NCBI RefSeq assembly: GCF_958299795.1
Contig: NC_133203.1
Coordinates: 29,907,569 to 29,971,568, forward strand
Reading direction: 5' to 3'
Length of the DNA stretch: 64,000 nucleotides
From: Porites lutea
Lineage: Eukaryota; Cnidaria; Anthozoa; Scleractinia; Poritidae
A program made the translations under genes and the position numbers. The notes below the pieces were generated by a model. That model searched no databases and was not told where the DNA came from. It saw only the letters and a list, made by a program, of their open reading frames with translations. This document shows positions 1 to 11,078 of the stretch, piece by piece. Positions within the stretch are counted from its first letter, which is position 1. Every line of letters starts with the position of its first letter.

Positions 1-430
1 TTTACCACGTGTAAGACCTTTAAACGGGGTAAAACTTAGCCTGCGAACAAAGACGCATTTCTCTCCACCCTGAAAAGTAACGTTTGCGAACCCAGCCGCT
101 AAACGATTTCTCTGACATAAAACTTTTTGTTTTGATGCTGACCAACCAGATCAAAGAATAGAGTACAGCTCGAGTGACGCCTCGCGATCTCGCGCCCTGG
201 CGTGTCCAGGATTTTGGAGAAAAATCATGTAGAAATCGTTTGGCGGCTTGGGTTCCCTGACTTGAGACGTTGCTAAGCGACGACCGCAAAAAGAGTCTGT
301 ATTCGCAGGTTAAGTCAATCTGTGTGATATTGTAATTTCTATTTATATAAAATCCAGTAACATCTGTAAACCTGAAGTGGACTGGGATGGACAGTCGAAA
401 TATTGTTATAAAAAAAGGAATACACGTCGT
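1..430. other. Window edge, no gene recognised
   Basis: I see no coding signal, RNA gene or obvious inverted repeat here. The minus-strand open frame over the first 290 bases is short and has no family resemblance I recognise. Confidence 0.3.
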
Positions 431-734
431 AATATCAGCTGAATTTTGCTTGAAAACACTAGACTAAACTCCACAAATTCCCCCTATCTTAGAGTAGCTT
501 TTAGGATGAGTTGTGTAAGTTTGAAATTGCCGATTTATTTCTTTTATGTTTCTAAGTGGCAAATCCCGGTTTCCCTAGTCTAGATTAAAAGGATTTTCAA
601 CTAACTGATCAGTTTACTGGAAATGATATCCTATCAGTTCTAGACCTAAACTCTCTGATTTATATACCCTATCTCAGAGTAAACTGCTTGAAAACCATAA
701 AACAAAAGAAGCAAGGCTGATTTTACAGTCGGGA

Positions 735-765
<31 letters not shown>

Positions 766-1085
766 TACCAATATTTCGGAAGGCACGGCCTCCGTTCTTC
801 ATATGTAAGACCCTGAAGAAGGAAGGCCGTGCCTTCCGAAATATTAGTCAAAAAAAAATATATATATATATATATTTCCGACTGTAAAATCAGCCTTGCT
901 TCTTTTGTTTTATGGTCTTTTTGTTTTTGCACTTATTGCTGATTAGATTTTTTATTAGGATCCGGTCCTTCTTTTTTGTAAGCTGGTCCTTGCTTCAAAA
1001 AATTGAGTTTGAAAACCATGACTCTCCACAGCAGCGCATACCTATATAGCTGATATATGTCTGTACACCCCCTCCCTCCCCGCCC
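431..1085 (-). repeat. Interspersed repeat interrupted by a younger insertion
   Basis: The flanking parts (431-687 and 1020-1085) match, in reverse orientation, the uninterrupted repeat at about 33560-33850. Shared landmarks are the repeated 'actctaggatagggta' type phrases, 'gaaaaccat', 'acctatatag' and the run of C near the end. The match is read by eye and is diverged. The family looks non-autonomous, with no coding part. It is split by the insertion at 699-1008. Confidence 0.55.
699..1008. mobile_element. Foldback insertion with long imperfect palindrome and AT microsatellites
   Basis: Arms of about 40 bases (around 692-732 and 877-916) are reverse complements. They enclose (AT)n tracts on both sides and an inner palindrome built on 'ttcggaaggcacggcc'. 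The 11-base sequence TTGAAAACCAT occurs on both sides (688-698 and 1009-1019) and only once in the related empty site near 33620, as expected for a target-site duplication. The arm similarity runs a few bases into the left duplication, so the exact left edge is uncertain. Confidence 0.6.
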
Positions 1086-1306
1086 GTAACCCGGAGCCTG
1101 GAGCAAGCAACCTCCACGTACTCCGTACTCACAGTGTTTTCATCGACCAGTTAGAATAAAATTTGGCGCGAATTTAGAGCATCTTTTAGGTCCCGACAAA
1201 CCGCTCACCAAAACCTGCAGGTCTGAAAAAGGTATTTTTGCCTTTTAATAACGTTTAGTTTTCTTGTTTCATATCTTCCAATGGGTTCATAGACGGAGCG
1301 GTGTCA

Positions 1307-1472
1307 CAGTGATATGGGCATCCCCATTCCCAAAACCCTAGTGATATGGGCATCCCTTGTTACCCTAACCCTAACCCAAATTGCCGAGGTAATATGAGAA
1401 TGGGATGCCCATATCACAAGGGTTTTGGGAGTGGGGTGGGGATGCCTAAAACTCGGGATGCCCGTATCACTG
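1307..1472. mobile_element. MITE with CAGTGATATGGGCATCCC ends and telomere-like centre
   Basis: The left end CAGTGATATGGGCATCCC is mirrored by GGGATGCCCGTATCACTG on the right (17 of 18 pairs). Further internal copies of the same phrase lie at 1340-1357 and 1407-1420. Two and a half copies of CCCTAA sit between the arms near 1361-1377. There is no coding capacity. The superfamily was not determined. Confidence 0.65.
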
Positions 1473-1514
1473 TTAAAACAGCGGGGCTTCCTTTTTCGCG
1501 GGAAAAAGCAACAT

Positions 1515-1562
1515 CGTCCCCAGGGCGCTCTTCCAAAGCCAGAGAAAGGCGCCCTGGGTACG
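1515..1562. repeat. Short hairpin repeat
   Basis: CGTCCCCAGGGCGC at 1515 pairs with GCGCCCTGGGTACG ending at 1562, with a loop of about 20 bases. It looks like a tiny interspersed foldback. No flanking duplication is evident. Confidence 0.4.
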
Positions 1563-2786
1563 AGGTTGGGGAAAAAGTGCTCTGTCGTAAAAACACCGGT
1601 TCGGTGGGCTGGTAAAAGGTAGTGCTTTCCAAAAGTTGCTCGAGATTTCCTAAGACGTTTCACGTAATTTCTCAAGAAGTTGCTCAGAAGTTTCTCAAAC
1701 AAAAAGGCAAAAGTTGCTTTTTTAACTAAAGTTGCTCAAAAAAATCAAAAGGTTCCCAGCAGCACATCCTATCTAAAACGGTCACCCCTTCCTTCGTACT
1801 CTCCCATCAGGGCGTAAAATACGTCATATCGTCAGTACCTCTGATGGCTGTGCAACTAAAACACAATGAAAGTTGTGCGCTAAAAAAAACAGGTTTCTGC
1901 TTTTTCGAAATATAATCGAGAAAAAGTTCTTCAAAAACGAACCACGTCTGTCTTTATCCATGTCACTCTCCATCTCGTTCGTGGCAAACGCGGCTGCCGG
2001 GAGGAATATACAAAAAATATTTAATTGGCGCACGCGAATTTTGCCGGAGTAACAAGATATCTTTTTTAGAACAAGAGTTTGTTTAAGTCATCAGGATTCG
2101 ACTTTGAGTTTTACACAGCTGTGGACACATTTCAAACTGGATAACGTTTTTCAAAATGAGGTTATCATTGATATCAGATTAGTTTTATCGGCCATTGACC
2201 TGGTATGTGACCTGCGAGCTGAAGAAACGACACACTTTTGTGCTTTTTAGTACAATCACGTCCAAATGAACGGCAAAGAAAAAGAATTTTTTTCTCTTAA
2301 TAAGGTAAAATTTGCTAGCTTTCTGCCAATCTCAATTTGGTCGCCTGAAAAGAAAAGGAAAACTAAAATTACTTTCTTTTTGGGGTCGCTTGAGATAGAA
2401 AGGGGGCGCGCAAAGAATGAACATGTCTAATAAGCCGGTTTAATTGTTGCACTCTATGTTTTCTTTTAAAGTCTTCCTTTATTTAGATGTCAATAGAAGC
2501 CGAAAAGTAAACAAAAGAATAAAAGTTTATTTAACTAGCTAAAGGTACTTAGAGATTCAGGTTTCGTCAAAACAAAGGCATTTCAATACAATCTTAGAAA
2601 ACGAACGTGCCGACGCCAATTCGAAAGATCTAGATATGCCCAACATTCTTCGGTGCCTTTTTTGGAAAGCAGCTTTCAAGTTCAGATGGTCAATCTCAAG
2701 TTTGTGTGAAGTCCTTAGCATTTAGTCCCCCTCAGCTAGCTGCTTGCCGTGTATGTTACGTTCTAAAATTCGAGTATTGAGTGATA
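1563..2786. other. Upstream region of the GPCR gene, nothing else seen
   Basis: There are no coding exons, tRNAs or clear inverted repeats. The GPCR promoter presumably lies in the last few hundred bases, but no TATA box or initiator could be assigned with confidence. Confidence 0.3.
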
Positions 2787-3962
2787 ATGAAACAGAATTC
2801 ACTCAATCAGATTACAACTCAAACAAACTTCAAGCTTGGTAATTCATCAGCTACTACAAACGGTGCACCTTACGATGCCTCGCTGGATACGATGACATTA
2901 CTTGAGATTGTGGTGTTGTTAGTTACCCTGGTGGCTGGTTTCTTTGGAAATGCGCTGGTGGTCGGTGTGGTATTGAGCAACCGACAAATGCGCACACGAA
3001 CAAATATATTTCTAACACAGCTCGCGATCACAGGAATGGGAGTGTGTTTATTTTGCATCCCATTCATGGTAACCGCGCTTATCAAGCAATCGTGGGTCCT
3101 TGGCGAAGCTTTCTGCAAGCTGAACGCATTTGTCGTGCCTTTCTGGTTCGCGTTGTCGATTTTTACGCTTACAGTAATCAGTGTACACAAATACTTTTCT
3201 ATTGTTCATCCATTGAAGAAGATGATAACGCATGACCGCTCTTTATTGATCATTATTGTGGTATGGCTTTCGGCATTCGCGTGTGCCATTGGTCCTATCC
3301 TCGGCTGGACAGAGATAGTATACAAGCCTTCGTCAAGCATGTGCGGCCCTTCTTATCCGCACAACGCGTCAGAAATGTCCCACACTGTGTTTCTGCTGTG
3401 TTGTGTGTACTTATTTCCAGTCTTAGCCATGACATTCTTATACTGGAGAATAGCTCGAGCAGTGAAGTTGCATTGTCAGAGGATCCGTGACACGGCTATC
3501 ATTGATGATCGCGGCATTTTAGCGCAGAAAAAGATCATTATCACCCTTGTGTTTGTTGTAGCGGCTTTTGTCGCCTGTTGGACTCCATTCTTCATATACG
3601 GTGTTTCAACGCTGGTCACAGACGTCACTTTGTTTTCCCGCCATTTTCTGCGCTCTGCGTACATCTGTGGATTCCTGCACAGTGTGTGTACTCCAATCAT
3701 ACTAGGCGCGCGAAATCCTCGGTTTAGAAGAGGATTCAAGGAACTTGTCACCTTCCGAGGCATCAGGAGGAACTCACTCAGTTTTACCGCTGCGAGAGCG
3801 GGAAGCTCTCAATGCGAGAGTCCGAGACGTCCTTCGTCGGATTATTTGGCCGAGAAAAGGTGTTCCGTTTGGTTTCTGTCGAGTCAAAACTCGCTTTTAA
3901 GTTTGGAACCCGAACCTACCTATAGAAGGAGAAAATTAAGGTGGATCGAAACATATCTTTGA
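2787..3962 (+). CDS. Intronless class A (rhodopsin-like) GPCR with non-canonical motifs
   Basis: This is a seven-transmembrane receptor of 391 residues, expected in the plasma membrane; the ligand is unknown. The ATG at 2787 is the first after an in-frame TGA at 2778. Conserved class A marks, numbered from this ATG, are GN in TM1 (N55), the TM3-ECL2 cysteine pair (C110, C186), TM4 tryptophan (W160), TM5 proline (P211) and CWTP in TM6 (264-267). Three usual activation motifs are altered. The TM2 aspartate is Gly83 (LAITG), DRY is HKY (134-136), and NPxxY is TPIIL (302-306). The N-terminus has an N-glycosylation sequon (N19) and there is another in ECL2 (N193). An arginine-rich helix 8 follows TM7, then a tail of about 70 residues. 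Single-exon receptors of this type are common in cnidarians. The subfamily is not assignable by eye; aminergic-, melatonin- or opsin-like are all possible. Confidence 0.9.
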   Translation: MKQNSLNQITTQTNFKLGNSSATTNGAPYDASLDTMTLLEIVVLLVTLVAGFFGNALVVGVVLSNRQMRTRTNIFLTQLAITGMGVCLFCIPFMVTALIKQSWVLGEAFCKLNAFVVPFWFALSIFTLTVISVHKYFSIVHPLKKMITHDRSLLIIIVVWLSAFACAIGPILGWTEIVYKPSSSMCGPSYPHNASEMSHTVFLLCCVYLFPVLAMTFLYWRIARAVKLHCQRIRDTAIIDDRGILAQKKIIITLVFVVAAFVACWTPFFIYGVSTLVTDVTLFSRHFLRSAYICGFLHSVCTPIILGARNPRFRRGFKELVTFRGIRRNSLSFTAARAGSSQCESPRRPSSDYLAEKRCSVWFLSSQNSLLSLEPEPTYRRRKLRWIETYL

Positions 3963-4027
3963 GAAAATTAACATAGAAAAATTCTAAGGAAATCATGTCT
4001 CTGAAAATGTGCTAAGCCTTGAAAAGG

Positions 4028-4470
4028 CGCTCAAATTCCCGGGGGCGGGGGTGTTCCTGGGAATTGGTGGTAGGGGTGTGTGTGGCCAAATCCTAACCCT
4101 ATTTCAGACCCCAAAATTGAAATTTTCCACACCCGTTTTCAGACCTGGCTTCTGAAATCCATGCCCATTTTCAGACCTGGCGTAGGCAGAAATTATGTTA
4201 TCATTACTTAGATTAGAAAGCCACGAAAAAGATTTCCTAAAATGCACCTCGAATTCGCATATTACTCTTTCTTTCTTATTCATTTGGAATTGAAACGATA
4301 AATACGTTCATGCATTCCCTCGAAAACCATGCCCGAATTCAGACCAAAATAGGCAAAGTCTATACCCGTTTTCAGGCTTTTTCAGACCAAAACGGCCCAA
4401 AAACCGTACCCTTTGGGGCGGCGTGACGTATCTATAAGGCAAATATAAGGGAGTACCCCCCCCCCCCCCA
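4028..4470. repeat. Interspersed repeat rich in 'cagacc' and 'tacccgttttcag' phrases
   Basis: The block is bounded by G-rich (4038) and C-rich (4456-4469) runs and contains several copies of 'cccgttttcagacc'. It is related to sequence at 33105-33250, which shares the 'aaaacggcccaaaaaccgtaccc' type phrase and the 'tatctataaggc ... gggtgtaccccc' ending. It is non-coding. It lies just after the GPCR stop codon and could supply part of its 3' sequence. Confidence 0.5.
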
Positions 4471-5006
4471 ACCTTAGATTGTACAGTGTGGACAGGTCAC
4501 TTTTGGTTCACCGCGGTCAAACGAGAGAAATTTGAAAAAGCTAAGCAAATTTAAAGCGAAGGTTTGTACTTTCACTGTTACAAGGTCACCAGCGACCTGT
4601 TAGTTTACTAAACTTTATGAAATTTTACTTTAAAAGCTCTGATAAGTTTGAATACCGAAGCTGGTGTTATTGTCGGCGCCATTTTCCAACATGATTTAAT
4701 AAAGCGTTTAACAGCGAAAAAAAATGAAAATGTTAAGAAAAATGAAACAACGTTAACGGATTGATTTATACATCTTTTGCCCATGTTTATACTTACTACC
4801 AAATGAAATCTCACCAATTAAAAAATAAAAAAAAAATAATAGTAATAATAATAATAAAGCTTGTAGGATATTCTACCCAGTTTTTTTTTTTGCGTAAATT
4901 ATTGTGTGATTTTACTACAAATTTTAAGTCGATGCTACAGCTGGTTATACGGTTTGCCGCCCAGCTAAAGCTTTTATGTTTTATTCAGGGCATCCAGACG
5001 TTTATT

Positions 5007-5255
5007 AAGATTTTTATTAAGATTCACGTTTACGCCAAACGGCAAACGTGAATTTGTACCACGTGACCAAGTTTTCCCCTTATTTTCCGTTTACTCTTTA
5101 TTGCTTCTACACAAAAATAAGTAGTTTTATGCCAGTTTTAACCATAGGAATCGTTCGGGGCTGTTTTTATCTGCTTATTTTCTATTCTGAGAAATTCTCA
5201 ACTTGAGTCTGACGTTTGCCGTTTGCGGTAAACGTGAATCTTAATCTCTCTAATA
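5007..5255. mobile_element. MITE, copy A of the 'ttaagattcacgtttac' family
   Basis: The terminal arms 'ttaagattcacgtttac...' (from 5017) and '...gtaaacgtgaatcttaa' (to 5244) are inverted over about 33 bases. The interior matches the element at 23955-24208, including 'cacgtgacca', 'tgtttttatctgct' and 'ccgtttac' in the same order. It is non-coding. Boundaries are approximate because the left outer part has diverged. Confidence 0.65.
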
Positions 5256-6276
5256 ATAGACGTTTTAGACGTTTGACCGCGCAGTGGAACCAGTTTGGGC
5301 ACATCATGATTCTCCCGGCGCTTGAATATCATGTTGGGGTTGTGTAAAGTAAGGTTTTTTGCTTGGTGGTCTAAAAATGGCCTTGTGAGGAGCATTTGAA
5401 TTTGCTAATTAATCGCTTTAGAATTTAAACAATTTTTGAACTATTAAAGATTAGACATAAGTTATTGAATGCTTGGATCTAACAGCAATGACAGACAAAC
5501 CTTGCATTCATGCTTGGTGACTTATTATTGTTATAAACTACATATATTTTATATTTTGACTTTTTGAACTTCTGTGTTTTGTCTTTTTGCGTAATGACAT
5601 TATTAGGTATTTGGTAAGCTTAAAATATAAGAGATGTTGTAAATAAAGAATAAGAGAGAGAGTATGTGTCTTTAAGAGGGGTCAAAATTCATTCAATTTG
5701 TGGGAACAAAAAATGGAGAAAGAAAGGAGGTATCCGGTCACTTCGCTTCATGGTCATATCGCGTTCCACAATATAGTCAGAACTACTCACGAATCTTCAA
5801 GCCACGAGCAGAAAAAAGAGAGTCACTCATGTGTATACCTCGTTCTTTAAGCCAAGAGGCCAAAAAAGCGCTCTTCAATTCGCATAAAGTTTTACACTGA
5901 AACTGTGGAACGATCTTACTAAAAAAAGAATGATCTGGCTTGGAAGGTGATTTCGCTTTATCTTAATGAGCAGCTAAGTAAACTTTCATAAGGCAAAATT
6001 AAAGGAGTCCAATTAATTTTTATTTTGCGCCCTTTTGATCATCCAGGTTTGCATACATACACCAAATTTCCAAACTCAGCCGTTGTATCATGACACTTAA
6101 AGAATGTCTGGAAAATTACTTGGTGCACAGCGCACAAAATATTTTCGATGCGCGCGGGAAAATGATTACGTAAAAAAGTCAATTATGACGTGGAATAAGA
6201 ACCTGTATAATTGAGACAAGGTTTATTTCGAATAGAAATAAGCTCTTAAAATTTTCCGGCAAGATTTGTTGGTAAG
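5256..6276. other. Intergenic, nothing recognised
   Basis: This is an AT-rich stretch without a convincing exon. The short plus-strand open frame near 5700-5900 has no recognised domain. An in-frame TAA at 6247 separates this region from the next gene. Confidence 0.3.
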
Positions 6277-7434
6277 ATGCTTTCAAAAATACTGCATGTT
6301 TTCTTGTACTTTATCACATGCTGTGGTCTTCAATCGTGCGGCACTACGAACCGAACTCGAACGAGGACAGAAAATGAGCAAGACTTAGAAGGTGGTGTCA
6401 GACTCGACCCAATCGCAGACCCTGAAGAAGAACGCTCACATGAAGCCAGTTCTGGCTTGAACTGGTTTGGTGGAATATCAAAACGGGGAATGGACTACAG
6501 TGTTACCACGGATCCGCGTCAGAGAAGGGAAACAAGGCGTTGCTCTTGGTTCCGAAGAAACAAAATTTCTCCATCATTTTTGCCTGTCGCTGGGGAACAC
6601 TTGGTCGATAAAGCTGATGTGAACAGACAAAAAACCAAGGAGCAAGGCAAAAGGCTGTATGTCAGTTCCGTCCAGGACGCAAATGACGAAATTGTTTTAG
6701 GTCTTTTTGAGACAAAAGATAGTTTTTCGGAGAGGCAGAATAGCGCGCTTGCTTTGCGAACTTTTGCAACTTGTGCTCGCTTGAATGCGAGTTTCATGCG
6801 CCAGACCGCTTGGACGCCGACAACTGAATCTGAGTGCGATAGTAATGGTGCAGAATGTTCTTCTAACAGTCAAAGAGAAGCAAAAGCGAGACAGTCGGTT
6901 TGGTCGAGGATTACTTTCGCTTGGAATGTGGTCAGAAGAAGAATTTTTGACTCGGGAGCCAGATTCACTCTTACTTGTGACGAGGGCTTTCCTAGTTCAA
7001 GCACTAAAACTAATGATAACGGCATCTCTGATGACAAAAAGGAAAGACCAAAGATGTATTCCGAACATAAAAAAAGTGCAAAGAGATTCTTAGAAGCCGG
7101 TAAATTCAAAAGTAAAGGTTTACGTTCCTCTAGGTCGACATCAAGGAAGCCTGTAGCAATTCAGAAGCTTGGAGAAAACGAGTCAACTAGTTTTGACCGA
7201 GATTTGTATATGCGCATCAACAAACTCACTGTCACTCATGACATCTGTCAATCTTCGTTAAGTGATCCTTTTTTTGTCCAAGAAGGCGCCGTTATTAAAT
7301 CTGATGTGCCTGTCACTTATATCACAATCAATTCGCAAGGTACTGATGAAGGGAGCTCCAATGAAGATAAACCTCGATTAAAGAATTTCTTCGGAAGATT
7401 TACGCGAAGAGCTGGAATATTTGACTCGAATTAG
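6277..7434 (+). CDS. Unrecognised single-exon protein, 385 aa, putative signal peptide
   Basis: The function is unknown and I recognise no family. The frame of 385 codons is far longer than chance at this base composition, and the ATG is the first after an in-frame TAA at 6247. Residues 4-17 form a hydrophobic stretch followed by a Cys-containing segment, consistent with a secretory signal or an N-terminal anchor. The rest is polar, rich in Ser, Arg, Lys and Glu, and looks largely disordered. A more hydrophobic, less biased C-terminal part lies around residues 307-355 (LYMRINKLTV, then VPVTYITINS), and the end is basic (FFGRFTRRAG). An AG directly before the ATG leaves open that this is the last exon of a larger gene. 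It is probably a lineage-restricted gene. Confidence 0.55.
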   Translation: MLSKILHVFLYFITCCGLQSCGTTNRTRTRTENEQDLEGGVRLDPIADPEEERSHEASSGLNWFGGISKRGMDYSVTTDPRQRRETRRCSWFRRNKISPSFLPVAGEHLVDKADVNRQKTKEQGKRLYVSSVQDANDEIVLGLFETKDSFSERQNSALALRTFATCARLNASFMRQTAWTPTTESECDSNGAECSSNSQREAKARQSVWSRITFAWNVVRRRIFDSGARFTLTCDEGFPSSSTKTNDNGISDDKKERPKMYSEHKKSAKRFLEAGKFKSKGLRSSRSTSRKPVAIQKLGENESTSFDRDLYMRINKLTVTHDICQSSLSDPFFVQEGAVIKSDVPVTYITINSQGTDEGSSNEDKPRLKNFFGRFTRRAGIFDSN

Positions 7435-8108
7435 GAAGCCTGAGGGCAAGCTTGGAGTTAGCTTGCGTTTAAATATCGATCGAAAAAGCACAAGACGGCA
7501 CTTCAGCCAGATGCATATATTTGAAATAGAGATAATTCTCCTCGGATATTTCTGAATATATAGTTTCTCATATAGTTCATGTTCAAAAGACATTTTTCCA
7601 CCCGCCTCCAGATCAGATATATTTTTAGTTAACAAGGACGGTTTTACAACAGCATGTGATGGCAAAAATCGTAGTCCTTTCAAAGAAAAATGGAGGGCAC
7701 AGCGGCGAACTTTTTGAATAGGACTACTGTGTATGTATATCACACTCAATTTTCTCTAAGATTAAAGGTCATCGTTTCAATAATGATCCACAGTCTCAAA
7801 AATAAGAATGGTCTACTGATTGTAGCCATGTGGAAATGTGTACAAGTAGTAAGTTAGTTACAAGGTGAGTTGATCGCGTTTTTGGTGTATCTTTCAGTTT
7901 TTTTACAGCAGCTATACGAGGGAGCTTGAAAATAAAAAGGCGACATCAATATATTTAATCATTAAAGATGTATTCACTGAAGCCAGCCGATAAAATGACT
8001 TGATTCGTTGATGTGTAGAAGAAGTAAAATTTTCATCCACCGTGTTCGCTTGTATCAGTAAACCAGATACTCCAACGTATATTTAGTAGAGGGCAATTCT
8101 TTTTAGAC
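7435..8108. other. Intergenic, nothing recognised
   Basis: This region follows the 385-codon gene and is AT-rich. The minus-strand open frame at 7378-7749 overlaps the gene end and has no recognised domain, so I do not call it. Confidence 0.3.
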
Positions 8109-8315
8109 TCACAAGAACATGTACACGGCCCACTCGACAGCCAGCGCTAAAATCGCCAAAACTATTAAAACCGCGTTGCTTTCTCTTCGTCTTGTATGTC
8201 GTAAAGGTCCCCATGGAATCAGATCATTTATAATCAAGAGTCCAAGGACGATTATTGTAGAAACGAAGGCAACACGAAGCGTTGGATGGTCGTAATCGAA
8301 CAACAAGTTCTCCAT
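8109..8315 (-). CDS. Small integral membrane protein, 68 aa, two predicted helices
   Basis: I do not recognise the family. The ATG at 8315 is the first in a frame that opens after an upstream TGA. The product starts MENLLFDYDHPTLR, then has a hydrophobic segment (about 16-34, VAFVSTIIVLGLLIINDLI). A polar basic loop follows (RHTRRRES, about 42-49) and then a second hydrophobic segment (about 51-68) ending at the C-terminus. This hairpin layout with a positively charged loop is typical of small ER or mitochondrial membrane proteins. It stands alone on the minus strand, downstream of and convergent with the 385-codon gene. A chance open frame is possible, but two clean helices with a charged loop argue against that. 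Confidence 0.5.
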   Translation of the reverse strand: MENLLFDYDHPTLRVAFVSTIIVLGLLIINDLIPWGPLRHTRRRESNAVLIVLAILALAVEWAVYMFL

Positions 8316-10670
8316 TCTTTTGCGCAGAGACAACTGCGATCGGGAGATCGTCGCCGTTCAGTTGTAATCAAAATGTCTTGAGGACTGAGTGTGAACTAAA
8401 AGTAGTTTTTTAGTTTAGCTTCCAGTAGGGTGTAGTACAGTAAACCTTCGTTACTCTCTCGGCGAGTTATGATTTTAAAATCAGCTTGACTAGGACAAAT
8501 TAAAGAGAATTGGAACCTCTTCCAAACTCTTTTCAGTTTAATAAATTATGCAAGGCGTAAATCCATCGAAACAATATTCATAAATCCGTGTCACCTGCGT
8601 GCAGTATTATTTGCATATAATTTTTTTCCTTTTCTTTGTTCACTACACCGGCTTCTTCTTATCTCTCGTGTGGCGAGTCTGACCGGGGCAGGAAACTAAC
8701 TGAAAAAGTGAACACACACGCAGGCTTCGAATTTGAAAAGAATTCTTTTTTAAATCTTGAAGTTCTAATAGCAACGGTTAATCTATTAGGGTAAGAAATG
8801 GCACTGATTTGTTTTATTGATGGCTCCCGGCGAGGTTGCCGATGATCACTGACGGCAAGGACTGAGCAAAGTAACCTCTAAACGATTATGTTAGTTTTCG
8901 TCTTGAGTCGCCTTTCCTTCGCGAATAGAAAGCCAGTCCAAGGGCTTCTTAGTCCGTTTACGATAATAAGGTCTAATAAAATAATAAGAGGGCTATGGTC
9001 ACCTTATCAACTCAGTTATCCGCACCTTATACAGAAGCACCCAACCACGGTTTCTTCCTAAATACATTGAAAACACTTTTTAGGTTATCCAGAGTGCTTT
9101 TAGATCTCTAGAAATGCATTCTAAGATCAGAGGCGCTGTAAAATTTGTGCCTGTTCGGTCATCCCAGGGGCACATGTGTCTTATCGTAGTTACAAGGGCT
9201 TCAGTATGATTTGCCAGAAAATTTTTACTTGAAATTTAACTTATTACGGAAGTGAGAATTTTTCTGATTCTTTTCTCCAACACTGACGTGTTTGATTCCT
9301 AAAATTTTAGGCTTTTTCTGTACGAAAAATAGCGTAATCTTGGCAGTGAAATGTGAAAAATTAAATTCCAGAAAATCGTAGCGAATTTATTAGATAGGCT
9401 TCGAAAATTGTACATGAATGGAACGGTCATCTAGAAATTTTTAGCCGTCCTCATTCAAGTATAAAAAGAAACTTCTAGGCAATATCTACTTCTCTGAACA
9501 GATATCTTACAGAAAACAGTCGTTGCAGCTTTGCTCTCTCTATAATCCTTTCCAATAAAAACCCATTAAATGGCCATAAATTGAGTCGGAAACCACACAG
9601 GAAAGAAAAAACGCACAACTTAACTTAAGGGAGGTGAGCTGATTGTTTTTGTGAAAGGGTATATCATATCCCTACGGAAATATACTGCTTAAGAGAGTAT
9701 TCATTCTTACTATTTCCATTACAAAAGTCAACCGCTCAGAATGCGATCACCTCCTCCTAATCCTCACTAATGGAGGACTAGGAACGGTCATCAATCGCCA
9801 GCGACCAATTGCCATGAAGGCAAGGTCGTCGACGTGCTTCGCGCTCAGAGGTGAACGCTTCGCATCGTCATCACGGTTGATGGGGTTGTCTTTGTTAGGG
9901 TACAAAGACGGGACGCGTACTATAGAAATGATCCTAGTAAGTACGGTCTTGAAGGACAACGTGGTCTATTGGAAAGATAGGTTAAAAGTAAATATTCTGT
10001 ACATGTGGGAAAGGTTTGTGAACGAAGTCAACACGCATGCGCAATATCATAAATGACTTCGTTGTGAATCATGGATCGTTTCTGACGTAAGCTTCGCTCT
10101 TCCCACATTTATTTTTATTAGCAGTTATTTCCTTCGCCTTTCCTATGATATGAAGAATTATCATCAAGATCGAGTAGGGTGTTATTCCGGCGTAGATGGC
10201 CTGCGTTACAGCTGGCCCAGGCTACGTATCGTCAAGATCATCTGTGTAGTCCGCGCAGACGCTGAAAACATATGGTTAAGGCCGTCTGCGACGCAACCTA
10301 GCTACGTAGGCGTAGAGGGCGCTCCCCAAAACACTCTCCTCATTTGTATACCACAGGGGGGAGGACATGAGGTTTTTCGGGAGGGGATCTTAGTATTTTT
10401 TGGAAGAAAAAAGAATGGATGGAAAAAATTTCTGAAGGCAGGAAGGAAACTAATTCCAACTTTTCACCGAAGCGACTTCTTTCATTTTTGTTTTCAGAAT
10501 AGCTGTAGAGTCTTAAATCAATTTAAGTCTAAAGTTTTCTTCTCAGTGACAAAATAAAGGTATCTTTGAAGACCGCGAAAAGCACCGTTTTTGATTCGTT
10601 TCTTGAGAAATCAAGATTTCAACCAGAGATCTCATACTGAATTGTATAGAACCATAACATCTCAATACGG
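8316..10670. other. Intergenic, no host gene recognised
   Basis: About 2.3 kb without an exon I can support. Short open frames on both strands at 9750-10056 lie in a slightly GC-richer patch but have no domain and no splice context. The minus-strand gene promoter at 8109-8315 presumably lies at the left edge. Confidence 0.3.
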
Positions 10671-10935
10671 AGGCAGCGTAGCCGAGGAGATTAGTACGCT
10701 GGACTTGAAATTCGGACGCGCCGAGTTCAAATCCCACCCTGACCGCCAGCTGGATTTGTTCTCGGTAGTCCCGATCGAATCCCCGACCACGCTTGTAAAA
10801 TAGCCAACTGGTTTGTCTCCGGCCAGTTGGGATTCTTTACCCTGTTAACTTTCATTTGAAATATTTGTATCAGGCATTTGCTCGGCCCTATCAATGCTAT
10901 AAATCAGTACTGCCGAGGGTAAACAAAAGATATTA
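10671..10935 (+). mobile_element. tRNA-Ser-derived SINE, copy A
   Basis: The head resembles tRNA-Ser(UGA): an A-box region 'tagccgaggagattag', 'ggacttgaaattc' at the anticodon position and the B-box-like 'gagttcaaatccc'. The body 'tagccaactgg...ccagttgggat' forms a small hairpin and recurs in the SINE at 56079. The tRNA part lacks proper stems, so it is a retroposon rather than a working tRNA. It ends in a TTA microsatellite. Confidence 0.65.
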
Positions 10936-10990
10936 TCATTATCATTATACTAATAATAATCGTTATACTTATCTATCACATCATTATTAC

Positions 10991-11026
<36 letters not shown>

Positions 11027-11078
11027 TACTATTATTACTTATTATTATTATCATTATTATTATTATTATTATTATTAT
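10933..11078. repeat. TTA/ATT microsatellite
   Basis: A nearly pure run of trinucleotide TTA/ATT units with a few interruptions, directly behind the SINE tail. It has probably expanded from the SINE's A/T-rich end. Confidence 0.9.

Noticed and set aside
1304-1702. 132-codon minus-strand frame and 89-codon plus-strand frame
   Set aside because: They run through the MITE at 1307-1472 and the hairpin at 1515-1562, so the frames are a by-product of repeat sequence.
9747-10056. Possible small gene on either strand in a GC-richer patch
   Set aside because: No domain, no splice context and no way to choose a strand; kept as unassigned.
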